DNA of 47,396 bases from a virus. The stretch lies in the IMG/VR virus record IMGVR_UViG_3300020473_000046, positions 1-47,396 of that record; one strand, written 5' to 3'. A program made the position numbers and the translations under genes. Shown in pieces: positions 9,086-16,168 of this stretch; position 1 is the stretch's first letter, and each line of letters begins with the position of its first letter. Under the pieces are notes generated by a model that saw only the letters and a program-made list of their open reading frames with translations, was not told where the DNA came from and searched no databases.

Positions 9086-9653
9086 CGAATATATTGCTGG
9101 AGTTGATTACTCACTAACTTCTCCAGCAGTATGTGTTGCAAAGGTGGTGAACGATGACATCACCTTTGAAAACTGCACCTTTCATTTTCTCAAACAAACC
9201 AAGTCACAAAAATCTTTTGATAAGATTTACTCTTACGACTACCCAGAATATGCAGATGACATTGAAAGATTTTCAGCACTATCTAGTTGGGTGCTTGAGA
9301 GGATACGATGGTTCAATGGTAGAGTACAAAAAGTTTTTCTTGAGGATTATGCATTCGGAGCCACAGGTAGAGTGTTTCACATCGCAGAGAACACAGGAAT
9401 ACTCAAGAAAACTTTGAGGTCATCTGGTTTTAGATATGACACGTTACCACCTACAGTTGTCAAGAAATTTGCTACTGGTAAAGGCAATGCAAACAAAGAT
9501 TTGATGTACGAAACCTTTGTGTCCGAAACAAAGATTGACTTGCAAGAAAAACTATCACCTAAATCAAAACAGATTGGAAACCCTGTCTCTGATATTGTAG
9601 ATTCATTTTACATTGCAAAAGCTGGTCTAAACCTCTTGAACAAGGATACATAA
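9075..9653 (+). CDS. RuvC-like Holliday junction resolvase
   Basis: 192 residues with an RNase H fold pattern: D11 in AGVDYSLTSPAV (first strand), E90 in FLEDYAFGATG, and D173/D176 in NPVSDIVDSFYIAKAG near the C-terminus. Spacing and order match the RuvC catalytic tetrad (D, E, D-x2-D). Proteins of this type replace T4 endonuclease VII in many marine T4-like phages and would resolve recombination and packaging junctions. It is translationally coupled to the zinc-ribbon gene and is the last sizeable gene before the next promoter. Confidence 0.82.
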   Translation: MKSDEYIAGVDYSLTSPAVCVAKVVNDDITFENCTFHFLKQTKSQKSFDKIYSYDYPEYADDIERFSALSSWVLERIRWFNGRVQKVFLEDYAFGATGRVFHIAENTGILKKTLRSSGFRYDTLPPTVVKKFATGKGNANKDLMYETFVSETKIDLQEKLSPKSKQIGNPVSDIVDSFYIAKAGLNLLNKDT

Positions 9654-9655
9654 CT

Positions 9656-9793
9656 ATGATGACATGGACAAAGGTTCATTTGGAATCTATGAATATTTTG
9701 CAATTGAGAGAACTCAAGCGTCATGTGGATAGTGTTTTAGAAAAAAAGATACAACAATCTGAACGCATAAAAAAACTTGACAAAGACGAATAA
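9656..9793 (+). CDS. small basic helical protein
   Basis: 45 residues (MMTWTKVHLESMNILQL, then a Lys/Arg-rich helix) starting two bases after the resolvase stop. It is largely helical and basic, without a recognised family. The -35 box of the next promoter (9777-9782) lies inside its last codons. Coding status rests on an uninterrupted frame filling exactly the gap between resolvase and promoter; the upstream Shine-Dalgarno is weak. Confidence 0.5.
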   Translation: MMTWTKVHLESMNILQLRELKRHVDSVLEKKIQQSERIKKLDKDE

Positions 9794-9805
9794 AATTGTT
9801 ATAGT
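9777..9805 (+). promoter_or_regulatory. sigma70-like early promoter
   Basis: Consensus TTGACA (9777-9782), 17-base spacer, TATAGT (9800-9805). Predicted start near 9812, leaving a leader of about 32 bases before the 9844 gene. The 50-base noncoding gap 9794-9843 contains nothing else I can support. Confidence 0.8.
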
Positions 9806-9843
9806 ATGACTGTAGTCATTAATGATTAAATAAAAAAACATAT

Positions 9844-10185
9844 ATGAGTCACTGGAATCACAGATTAGTTAAAGATGTTGAGAGTGGTCGGTTAGCGATA
9901 CACGAAGTATATTACGATAACGATGGCACTCCAACTGGATACACCGAAAATCCTGTTGTTATAGATACCTTTCCAGACGATGAGGGTTGGTTTTCTGATG
10001 GTATTCCCGAATCACCTCAAGCTGCAATCTGGCAAGCAATAGAACAAATCACTGGTGACATTCGCAAAAATGATGATATAATTTACTCTACTGATTTTGA
10101 AAAGGGTGGACGTTACTACCAAGAAGATGGTCTGGATGCACTTGAAAAAATTGAAGCAATTGAAAAGATTGGAGAACCTGAATGA
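9844..10185 (+). CDS. conserved hypothetical phage protein
   Basis: 113 residues beginning MSHWNHRLVKDVESGRLAIHEV with GYTENPVVI at about residues 33-41. I recognise the pattern (MSHWNxRLVK, then AIHEVYYDxxG, GYTENPV) as a small protein common in phages and some bacteria, with no assigned function. It is acidic at its C-terminus. First gene behind the 9777 promoter and overlapping the glycosyltransferase start by four bases. Confidence 0.7.
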   Translation: MSHWNHRLVKDVESGRLAIHEVYYDNDGTPTGYTENPVVIDTFPDDEGWFSDGIPESPQAAIWQAIEQITGDIRKNDDIIYSTDFEKGGRYYQEDGLDALEKIEAIEKIGEPE

Positions 10186-11210
10186 GTGGGATGATGAATT
10201 TTGATACCTCAAAAATTGAGGAAATGAAAAGAAAAAGAGAGGAAGGACTACCATACATTTCTGAAGATGTGGTAGAAGCATCAAAGAATGCAAAGGGTGG
10301 TAGTGAACTTATTTACGGAAGAGTCAAAGACAGGGTGCCTGAGGACTTATGGAACTACTTTCAAGTCATACTTTCCAGAGTTCGTGAACTAGAGGACAAA
10401 CCAAGAATACTTTGGTTTCAGGACACTTCAAGAGATCCAGAAGTCCAGTTTCTCAAGAACAAAGAGTCAAGAGATAAGTTTGAGCGATTTGTGTTTCCAT
10501 CTGATTGGTCACTTGAAAAATATCATCTTGATCTTGGTCTTGAATATGAAAAGAGTGTAGTTCTCAAGAATGCAATTGTTCCGATTCCTTCACATACAAA
10601 ACCGAAAGAGGGACCAATAAGATTAGCGTACATCTCTACACCTCATCGTGGTCTTGATGTTCTAATAGGAGCCTTTCGTGCATTAAAACTAGAGAATGTA
10701 GAACTAGACATCTATTCCAGTTTCAAAATCTATGGTTGGGAAGAAAAAGATAAAGAGTTTGAAAAACTATATCAAGTATGTCAGGACACTCCAAACGTAA
10801 ATTATCATGGGAGTGTATCTAACGAAGAAATTCGCACTGCACTTCAACAGACCCACATTCTCGCTTATCCGAATGTCTATCCAGAAACAGCATGTATTTC
10901 TGTGATAGAAGCGATGAGTGCAGGGTGTGTTGTTGTGTGTCCGAATCTTGCAGTCCTTCCAGAAACTTGTGCAAACTTTGCATGGATGTATGGTTTTGTC
11001 CAAGATAAGACAGAACACGCAAGGAAGTTTGCATACGTGTTGAAGGATGCAATTGACAATTTCTGGGAACCATCAGTTCAGGCTGGTCTTGGTTTTCAGA
11101 AACAATATTTTGATATGCACTACGACATTGAAACTACTGCCAAACAGTGGGAGATGATGTTGCAGACAATCAAAAATAACATTGAACGTTCCAAGGAGCA
11201 AAAATCGTAA
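10182..11210 (+). CDS. GT4-like glycosyltransferase
   Basis: 342 residues. The C-terminal half is a GT-B nucleotide-sugar domain: RLAYISTPHRGLDVLIGAFRAL opens it (about residue 146), YHGSVSNEEIRTALQQTHILAYPN follows, and the donor-site E-x7-E motif is PE235TACISVIE243AMSAGCVVV. The N-terminal acceptor domain is short (about 140 residues) with an RILWFQD strand. It would transfer a sugar from an activated donor to phage DNA, virion protein or a host surface; the acceptor cannot be told. It sits in a four-base/one-base overlapping operon with genes of unknown function. Confidence 0.85.
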   Translation: MSGMMNFDTSKIEEMKRKREEGLPYISEDVVEASKNAKGGSELIYGRVKDRVPEDLWNYFQVILSRVRELEDKPRILWFQDTSRDPEVQFLKNKESRDKFERFVFPSDWSLEKYHLDLGLEYEKSVVLKNAIVPIPSHTKPKEGPIRLAYISTPHRGLDVLIGAFRALKLENVELDIYSSFKIYGWEEKDKEFEKLYQVCQDTPNVNYHGSVSNEEIRTALQQTHILAYPNVYPETACISVIEAMSAGCVVVCPNLAVLPETCANFAWMYGFVQDKTEHARKFAYVLKDAIDNFWEPSVQAGLGFQKQYFDMHYDIETTAKQWEMMLQTIKNNIERSKEQKS

Positions 11211-11803
11211 TGGCAAGAAAGAAAATCGTAGTTGAACGCAAACCCATGAAGGTAAAACGTACTCGTAAGATTACCGAAGAACAACGTGAGGCTCTTCGTC
11301 AACGCATGATTGAAATGCGAAAGAAACGTAAACCAGCAGAGTACAAGAATATAAGTAAGGTTGTCCTTGCACTTCCAGATGAAGATGAGTATTCTTTCAA
11401 GAATGTCAAAGAGTGGATAAAAGAATCAAAGGATTTAGTTTCTCAGTACAACAAACAAGCACGTAGTGCAAAAAACAGTCCACAAGATAGACAGATTGCA
11501 TCTAACCTTGCAGATAACAAACGAGCATATATTCGTATGTGTGAACACTATCTCAAGACAGGTGATTGGATTGCAATGTACTCTGGAAAGAACGAGGAAC
11601 ACAAAGTCATTACAAAATGTGTTGCTATGGCATATTATCCAGATGGAACACCGAAAAGGTCAGTAGGGGTATTCTATCCAGACATCAACATGGTCTGGAC
11701 CAAAGATATGGATGAAAGTGAGTTTGTGACTCAAGAAAATCGTGAATATATAAAGAACGAAACAGTTGCAATGACAGATAAACAATTTATAGGAGAAATG
11801 TGA
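11210..11803 (+). CDS. hypothetical protein with basic N-terminus
   Basis: 197 residues. The first ~45 residues are extremely basic (MARKKIVVERKPMKVKRTRK, later MRKKRKPAEYK), suggesting nucleic-acid or nucleoprotein binding. The rest is a mixed alpha/beta domain with a repeatedly aromatic segment (CEHYLKTGDWIAMYSGK, MAYYPDGTPKRSVGVFYPD). I recognise no family beyond similar proteins placed before DUF6433 genes in marine phages. Its start shares a base with the glycosyltransferase stop, and its stop overlaps the next gene's start region. Confidence 0.65.
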   Translation: MARKKIVVERKPMKVKRTRKITEEQREALRQRMIEMRKKRKPAEYKNISKVVLALPDEDEYSFKNVKEWIKESKDLVSQYNKQARSAKNSPQDRQIASNLADNKRAYIRMCEHYLKTGDWIAMYSGKNEEHKVITKCVAMAYYPDGTPKRSVGVFYPDINMVWTKDMDESEFVTQENREYIKNETVAMTDKQFIGEM

Positions 11804-12279
11804 TGGCACTTAGTATTGCAGAGGTCTTGGAAGATGTTGCAAAGGCCAAGACAAGAGAAGAAAAACGAGAAGTCCTAAAGAAAAATGAATCTTGGTCTTT
11901 GAGAGCACTTCTTCAACAAAATTTTCATCCAGACGCTAAATGGTTGATTCCACCTGGCGCCCCACCTTATAATGCAAATCAGAATTCTGCTGATACTTCG
12001 TTACTTTATGAAGCGAAGAAGTTAGAGTATTACACAAACGGACAGAAAAATATTCCTATGTTGAAGAGGGAGGCAATGTTTGTGAATGTATTGGAACGAT
12101 TGAGTCCAGATGAAGCGGAAATTCTCATTGCAATCAAGGACCAGAAGTTATCTTATAAGGGACTCACCTATAAACTTGTAAAAGACACATGGCCGGACTT
12201 ACTCCCAGAACAGGAAGAGAAATCAACTACTTCAGTTACGGAAGAGAAAGAACCAAAAGCAGAAGTCGAAAACGCATAA
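11803..12279 (+). CDS. DUF6433 family protein
   Basis: 158 residues from ATG 11803; AGGAG at 11791-11795 is correctly spaced for it, so I reject the in-frame GTG at 11800. The sequence follows the DUF6433 pattern of T4-like marine phages: SIAEVLEDVAKAKTREEK, then WSLRALLQQNF, PPGAPPYN, LLYEAKKLEYY, LKREAMFVNVLERLSPDEAEILIAIKDQKL and YKGLTYKLVKD. The function of the family is unknown. An acidic low-complexity tail (residues 134-158) contains the late-promoter candidate for the hydrolase gene in its last codons. Confidence 0.82.
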   Translation: MALSIAEVLEDVAKAKTREEKREVLKKNESWSLRALLQQNFHPDAKWLIPPGAPPYNANQNSADTSLLYEAKKLEYYTNGQKNIPMLKREAMFVNVLERLSPDEAEILIAIKDQKLSYKGLTYKLVKDTWPDLLPEQEEKSTTSVTEEKEPKAEVENA

Positions 12280-12282
12280 ATA
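12275..12282 (+). promoter_or_regulatory. late-type promoter candidate for the cell wall hydrolase
   Basis: CATAAATA matches the T4-type late promoter (TATAAATA; NATAAATA in marine relatives). It overlaps the end of DUF6433 and lies 75 bases before the hydrolase ATG. A lysis enzyme under late control makes functional sense. Single 8-base motif, so moderate confidence. Confidence 0.5.
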
Positions 12283-12356
12283 TAAGTACACTTTGGTTAA
12301 GATGGTTATATCAATTCAAATTCTTGATTGACTTAGAAACCGAACAAAGGAAACGC

Positions 12357-12959
12357 ATGATTAAAGCGGTAAGATACTGTCTTACTCTTTTAACTGCACT
12401 TTTGATTCTTTCAACTCCTACGAACAGTAAAGTAAGCGATTCTTTATTCATAATAGAACCAGCAACTTTATCACTCAAACCCGATTATTTTAGCAACATT
12501 ACTTACTCTAATGAAGAATTAGAGTGTCTTGCGCTAAACATCTACTTTGAGGCAGGAGTCGAAAGTACAGCAGGGAAGCTAGCGGTAGCAAATGTCACTA
12601 TCAATAGAAAAAATTCAAGTGACTACCCAAACACGATATGCAGTGTGGTAAAAGAAGGTAAACACTATCATGATAAAAAAGTAGATAAAAAATATCCACT
12701 TAGAGACAGATGTCAATTTTCATGGTACTGTGATGGGCTAGTAGACAAACCAAAAAAGGGAAGAACTTGGAATACTTCTCTTGAAGTTGCAGAAATTGCA
12801 CTCAAAAAACATTATGCTGATATTCTCATAGACATTACGGATGGTTCAACACACTATCACGCTAATTGGATGGAGAAATATCCCTCATGGGCATATACCA
12901 AGAAAAAGATGGCTACCATTGACAGACACATCTTTTATAAGTCAAAAAAATACCGATAA
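12357..12959 (+). CDS. secreted SleB-type cell wall hydrolase (Hydrolase_2)
   Basis: 200 residues from ATG 12357, chosen because AAAGGA (12346-12351) precedes it and the open frame further upstream runs through the DUF6433 gene. Residues 1-24 (MIKAVRYCLTLLTALLILST) are a signal peptide or signal-anchor. The catalytic domain matches the SleB/Hydrolase_2 family: ECLALNIYFE65AGVESTAGKLAVANVTINR, then CSVVKEG, CQFSWYCDG, AEIALKKHYADIL and THYHANWMEKYPSW. E65 in the YFEA motif corresponds to the family's catalytic glutamate. It would cut peptidoglycan glycan strands for lysis; the signal sequence implies export before holin action. Confidence 0.85.
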   Translation: MIKAVRYCLTLLTALLILSTPTNSKVSDSLFIIEPATLSLKPDYFSNITYSNEELECLALNIYFEAGVESTAGKLAVANVTINRKNSSDYPNTICSVVKEGKHYHDKKVDKKYPLRDRCQFSWYCDGLVDKPKKGRTWNTSLEVAEIALKKHYADILIDITDGSTHYHANWMEKYPSWAYTKKKMATIDRHIFYKSKKYR

Positions 12960-12969
12960 ACAACAAAAC

Positions 12970-12998
12970 TTGACAATATGAGTTCAATGATGTATACT
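12970..12998 (+). promoter_or_regulatory. sigma70-like early promoter
   Basis: TTGACA (12970-12975), 17-base spacer, TATACT (12993-12998). Start expected near 13005, followed by AGGAG (13015-13019) and the ATG at 13026. The whole 66-base gap is accounted for by this promoter and ribosome binding site. Confidence 0.8.
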
Positions 12999-13025
12999 AT
13001 AATCATGAACTGATAGGAGATTGAT

Positions 13026-13301
13026 ATGAAAAAATTATTGTTATCGGTATTTGTTATGTGTGCGATGTGCGAGGCATCATGGTCAAAAACTGAAAGAATT
13101 TGTGTTGCACCAGCAGGATGTCCTATTGTGATGAATACTGGTGAGTGTCCAACTTGTATCGATAAACTCATATCTGAAATCAAAATAAAAATCAACAAAG
13201 TTGAAAGAAAGTCAGTAATTAAAAAAGTTAAGTGGAAATGTAACGTTGGGTCATGTAATGATTGGATTGATAGTAATGGAAATCTTATTGTAAAAAAGTG
13301 A
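13026..13301 (+). CDS. small secreted cysteine-rich protein
   Basis: 91 residues with a signal peptide (MKKLLLSVFVMCAMCEASWS) and a mature part holding six cysteines in CVAPAGC, CPTC and CNVGSC contexts, suggesting disulfides in the periplasm or a metal site. The middle is basic (EIKIKINKVERKSVIKKVKWK). No family recognised. It is the first gene after a strong early promoter, so an early envelope-directed role (for example superinfection exclusion) is possible but unproven. Confidence 0.65.
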   Translation: MKKLLLSVFVMCAMCEASWSKTERICVAPAGCPIVMNTGECPTCIDKLISEIKIKINKVERKSVIKKVKWKCNVGSCNDWIDSNGNLIVKK

Positions 13302-13302
13302 T

Positions 13303-13869
13303 ATGAACGTATTTTATTTGCATTCTAGTCCAATAGAGGCTGCTCGTATGCACTGTGATAAACATTGTTGTAAAATGATTATTGAGTACGGACAACTATT
13401 GTCTACTGCTCATCGTGTTCTTGATGGCACTATGGAATGGGGTCAAACAAAAACTGGTAGAAAAGCAAAAAGATGGAGATTGCCAGATGATAGAGAACGA
13501 GAACTTTACCTTGCTTCACATATACAACATCCTAGTAATATATGGGTTCGCTCCTCTAGTGGGAATTACGATTGGTTGTATAATTGTTTCGTTACGTTAT
13601 GTGCTGAGTTTCATAAACGATATGGTAAGATACACGAAACCGCAAGGAAGTTGACTTTTCCTCTCCAAATCCATCCTCAAAATATTTCAATATCAGATAT
13701 GACAGAACCACCTCAATGTATGCCCGATGATGCTAAAACAGATTGTTCTCTAAGTGCATACCGCAACTACTATATAAAGTATAAACATGAGTTTGCGAAA
13801 TGGAAAATGGGCAACATACCATCATGGTATTCTGACAACTTAGAGAAAGGTGAATATGCCCTATTATGA
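13303..13869 (+). CDS. conserved hypothetical phage protein
   Basis: 188 residues. The start MNVFYLHSSPIEAARMHCDKHCCKMIIEYGQLLSTAHRV, the middle HPSNIWVRSSSGNYDWLY and the end MPDDAKTDCSLSAYRNYYIKYK match a protein pattern widespread in phages (NIFxLDxDPxxCAxxHxDKHVxKMxLExxQxLSTA, then HPCxxWxR, then AYRNYYxxEK), whose function I do not know. The conserved His/Asp/Lys cluster near residue 20 looks like a binding or active site. It overlaps the next gene in another frame by 14 bases. Confidence 0.72.
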   Translation: MNVFYLHSSPIEAARMHCDKHCCKMIIEYGQLLSTAHRVLDGTMEWGQTKTGRKAKRWRLPDDRERELYLASHIQHPSNIWVRSSSGNYDWLYNCFVTLCAEFHKRYGKIHETARKLTFPLQIHPQNISISDMTEPPQCMPDDAKTDCSLSAYRNYYIKYKHEFAKWKMGNIPSWYSDNLEKGEYALL

Positions 13870-14107
13870 TTATCATTGTACATCTTGTGGAAATGAGTTT
13901 GAGAAGAATATGCTCATTCGTGATCGTAAGAAACCTACTGAGGAACCTTGTTCAGAGTGTTCCGAAAGTACTGTAATTCAAAAACTTGCCACACCATATC
14001 AAGGTGACCCATGGCACTTCGCAGGAAAGAAGCCGGATGACGGATTCAAAGATCGTCTTAAAGAAATAAAGAAATCACACTATGGTTCAACTGTAAACAC
14101 ATGGTAA
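13856..14107 (+). CDS. FmdB-type zinc-ribbon protein
   Basis: 83 residues from ATG 13856 (MPYYDYHCTSCGNEFEK). CTSC (residues 8-11) and CSEC (about residues 33-36) form the zinc ribbon of the FmdB regulatory family, with the usual MPxYDYxC start. The C-terminal part (KPDDGFKDRLKEIKKSHYGSTVN) resembles versions carried by marine T4-like phages. Role unknown, perhaps a transcription or translation adaptor. The in-frame GTG at 13850 adds only two residues; AAGG at 13847-13850 fits the ATG better. Confidence 0.78.
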   Translation: MPYYDYHCTSCGNEFEKNMLIRDRKKPTEEPCSECSESTVIQKLATPYQGDPWHFAGKKPDDGFKDRLKEIKKSHYGSTVNTW

Positions 14108-14128
14108 CTTCTTAATCTTTAAGGCTCT

Positions 14129-14893
14129 ATGGCGAAACGTAATCGTAAACTTCGCAATGAGTTGAATGAATTAGAACAATCAGAAAGAAACTTATACTTA
14201 ATCAAAAGTAAGAACGACAATATCAGTAATCGTATGGATGGTCTTTCATTGAGAGAAATCCTGCCTAAAACTCAAGCACAGTCAGATACTTTTGATGCAT
14301 ATAATGAAAAATACAATCTATTATTGCATGGATGTGCTGGAACAGGGAAAACGTTTATTTCTCTGTATCTTGCATTGCGTGAAATTTCAGAAAAATCATC
14401 TCCTTATAAGTCAATAACTGTAGTAAGGTCTGCTGTGCCAACAAGAGATGTTGGTTTTCTCCCAGGCGCATTGCACCAAAAACTTGAAGTATATGAACTG
14501 CCGTATCGTTCAATCATCAATGAACTGTATGGAAGGGGTGACGCTTTTGAGGTTGTAAAGAAGAAAGAGAAGTTGAACTTTCTATCAACTTCTTATGTTC
14601 GTGGCGTTACTCTCAAGAGAACTATCGTCATTGTTGATGAATGTGAAAATCTAAATTTTCATGAACTTGATTCAATCATCACTCGTATAGGTGATCATTG
14701 TAAAATACTCTTTTGTGGTGACTTTAAACAGACAGATTTCAGAAACGAGCGAGAAAAACAAGGTATGCATAATTTCATGGAAATACTGTCATCAATGAAA
14801 TCTTTTGATATTGTACAATTCACACAAGAAGATATTGTAAGAAGCAATATGGTACGTGAATATATAATTCAAAAGGATAATCTCAACTATTGA
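14129..14893 (+). CDS. phoH: PhoH-like P-loop ATPase
   Basis: 254 residues. A Walker A motif GCAGTGK74T follows a conserved LHGCAGTGKTFISLYLALREI stretch, and Walker B is TIVIVDECENLN at about residue 167. RSAVPTRDVGFLPG is the typical PhoH motif between them, and ILFCGDFKQTDF is the sensor region. PhoH-like proteins are frequent auxiliary genes of marine phages and are thought to be RNA-associated ATPases; phosphate control in phages is not established. A charged N-terminal helix (residues 1-30) precedes the domain. It is followed by a hairpin at 14901-14927. Confidence 0.92.
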   Translation: MAKRNRKLRNELNELEQSERNLYLIKSKNDNISNRMDGLSLREILPKTQAQSDTFDAYNEKYNLLLHGCAGTGKTFISLYLALREISEKSSPYKSITVVRSAVPTRDVGFLPGALHQKLEVYELPYRSIINELYGRGDAFEVVKKKEKLNFLSTSYVRGVTLKRTIVIVDECENLNFHELDSIITRIGDHCKILFCGDFKQTDFRNEREKQGMHNFMEILSSMKSFDIVQFTQEDIVRSNMVREYIIQKDNLNY

Positions 14894-14900
14894 CTCAAGG

Positions 14901-14927
14901 GCGGAGAGTCCCAATAAGATTCTCCGC
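14901..14927 (+). terminator. hairpin after phoH
   Basis: GCGGAGA (14901-14907) pairs with TCTCCGC (14921-14927) around a 13-base loop. It fills most of the 42-base gap between phoH and the next gene. Only an AT-rich stretch without a clean U run follows, so it may be a weak terminator or an mRNA 3'-end stabiliser. Confidence 0.4.
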
Positions 14928-14935
14928 ATATTATT

Positions 14936-15289
14936 ATGTTCAAAGAATTTATGTTATGTTCCCTGTGTTTTCTTTTACTTTTATTTTATGCAACTAAAGT
15001 TAATGGTCATCCCGATGGCGCTACTCCATTTTGGTATCCTTCAAGTTTTATCTATGGTTACATTAATGGGTGTGCGGAATCAGTTGAACAAGGACAGTTT
15101 TCTTTTACTGAAGAATTTTGGCCGGATGAGGTTCGTTCTATTTGTGGTTGTGTAGTTGATTCATTACGACATTCCTTAGAATATGAAAAAATGCTTGATA
15201 ATAATTCTAAATCACAAGCAGCATCAATTGTATCTGCAACATTTCCAATTTGTATTACTGAAGAAAAATTGAAGAAAGAATACCAATGA
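14936..15289 (+). CDS. small secreted protein
   Basis: 117 residues with a signal peptide (MFKEFMLCSLCFLLLLFYATKVNG) and a mature domain containing Cys in GYINGCAESV, SICGCVVDSL and FPICITEE, plus helical segments. The pattern of a short secreted helical domain with paired Cys resembles the small Rap1a/immunity-like or periplasmic helper proteins, but I cannot name a family. It overlaps the nuclease start by four bases, so the two are co-translated. Confidence 0.6.
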   Translation: MFKEFMLCSLCFLLLLFYATKVNGHPDGATPFWYPSSFIYGYINGCAESVEQGQFSFTEEFWPDEVRSICGCVVDSLRHSLEYEKMLDNNSKSQAASIVSATFPICITEEKLKKEYQ

Positions 15290-16035
15290 AACAATTTAAT
15301 TATGATCTCCTTGAAAATAAAAAACATCTTTTAGAACAGGACAATTCAGGAAGTGACAGAGTATATCATGGTCCAAACGGAACATACGCATCCGTGACTA
15401 ATATGTTGTATTACATGGTGACAAAACCAGGCATTGATGCGTGGAAAGAGAGAATCGGAGAAGAAGAGGCAAAAAAGATTTCCACAAGAGCTGCAAGTCG
15501 TGGAACTCGTATTCACAACTCTATAGAAAAATATCTACGTGGTGATGATACTTATTTTGAGGATGTTCCTCAAGAGAATCGTGAACTGATTCAACTTGGA
15601 CTGAAACAGATTGATGAACGAGTTGATAATATTCGTGGTATTGAACTTGGTATGTGGTCCGATTCACTTGGACTTGCTGGAACATCTGACCTAGTAGCAG
15701 ATTACCAAGGTGAGTTGTCTATCATTGATTGGAAGACAGCTACTTACATAAAGAAAGAAGAAATCATGTTGTCTTACATTCTACAAGGAACCGCATACAG
15801 TAGAATGTTATATGAACTTTATGGAATGATTCCAAAGAATATTATTATTTGTTCTTTTATTCGGTTTGACCCAAAGAAACCAAATCCTTTTATGGATCAA
15901 GATATTTACATTGATTGGAGAGTTTACAATCCTTTGGATTACATTCGTAAATTAAAGTCAATCGTTGATGCTTTTCACTATCAACGAAAACAAAGAGAAA
16001 TAAATAATTCTGATACTGTAGATATGCATGGATAG
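15286..16035 (+). CDS. PD-(D/E)XK exonuclease, RecB/Cas4-like
   Basis: 249 residues. Motifs in RecB-family order: GTRIH77NSIEKYL (motif I helix), LAGTSD135LVADY, SIID148WK150TA (the D-x-K core) and YILQ167GTAY171 (the QxxxY motif). This is a single-domain phage DNA exonuclease without a helicase part, probably used in recombination or host DNA breakdown. Its last four codons (residues 247-249 and the stop) also encode one strand of the P2 helix of the tmRNA that follows (16025-16035). That makes the C-terminus (DTVDMHG) constrained by RNA structure as well. Confidence 0.85.
   Translation: MKQFNYDLLENKKHLLEQDNSGSDRVYHGPNGTYASVTNMLYYMVTKPGIDAWKERIGEEEAKKISTRAASRGTRIHNSIEKYLRGDDTYFEDVPQENRELIQLGLKQIDERVDNIRGIELGMWSDSLGLAGTSDLVADYQGELSIIDWKTATYIKKEEIMLSYILQGTAYSRMLYELYGMIPKNIIICSFIRFDPKKPNPFMDQDIYIDWRVYNPLDYIRKLKSIVDAFHYQRKQREINNSDTVDMHG
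15999..16006 (+). promoter_or_regulatory. late-type promoter candidate for the tmRNA
   Basis: AATAAATA inside the end of the nuclease gene, fitting the NATAAATA late motif. Late promoters start a few bases downstream of this box, so RNA would begin near 16012, just before the acceptor-piece helix strand at 16025. The placement is striking, but an AT-rich 8-mer can occur by chance. Confidence 0.35.
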
Positions 16036-16073
16036 CAATTAAGACGCCGGTTCGATTCCGGCCATCTCCACCA
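16015..16073 (+). ncRNA. ssrA: two-piece (permuted) tmRNA, acceptor piece
   Basis: The tRNA-like 3' part of tmRNA, which in permuted genes lies upstream of the coding part. T arm: GCCGG (16046-16050), loop TTCGATT (16051-16057), CCGGC (16058-16062). Acceptor 3' strand CATCTCC (16063-16069), discriminator A16070 and an encoded CCA (16071-16073). CATCTCC pairs fully with GGGGATG of the coding piece (16169-16175), including G3-U, the alanine identity pair. Upstream bases 16025-16042 form the 3' strand of helix P2. The piece would be alanylated and enter stalled ribosomes. The 5' end is an estimate; the piece overlaps the nuclease gene. Confidence 0.88.
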
Positions 16074-16080
16074 AAATTAC

Positions 16081-16167
16081 ATGGACGGACAAGATATATT
16101 ACTTTCATTTGTTATATTTGGAATAAGTGCTTTTATAATATGGGCACTTGGATTCGTGTTATTTTGA
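16081..16167 (+). CDS. tiny hydrophobic ORF inside the tmRNA intervening segment
   Basis: 28 codons from ATG 16081 to TGA 16165-16167. The product has a short polar start (MDGQD) and then about 22 hydrophobic residues (ILLSFVIFGISAFIIWALGF), enough for one membrane helix. It fits exactly between the encoded CCA (ends 16073) and the first base of the coding piece (16169), so it lies in the segment that should be cut out of the precursor. No Shine-Dalgarno is visible (CACCAAAATTAC precedes the ATG), and AT-rich sequence readily encodes hydrophobic residues, so expression is uncertain. Confidence 0.3.
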   Translation: MDGQDILLSFVIFGISAFIIWALGFVLF

Positions 16168-16168
16168 T

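Noticed and set aside
12189-12356. Upstream extension of the cell wall hydrolase gene
   Set aside because: The region is the DUF6433 gene in another frame; the extension would bury the signal peptide, and a proper ribosome binding site precedes ATG 12357.
16036-16073. Free-standing tRNA or intron-containing tRNA ending at the CCA
   Set aside because: No anticodon arm or D arm precedes the T arm, while the 5' acceptor strand, P2 partner and tag frame are all found downstream in tmRNA order. A permuted tmRNA explains every element.
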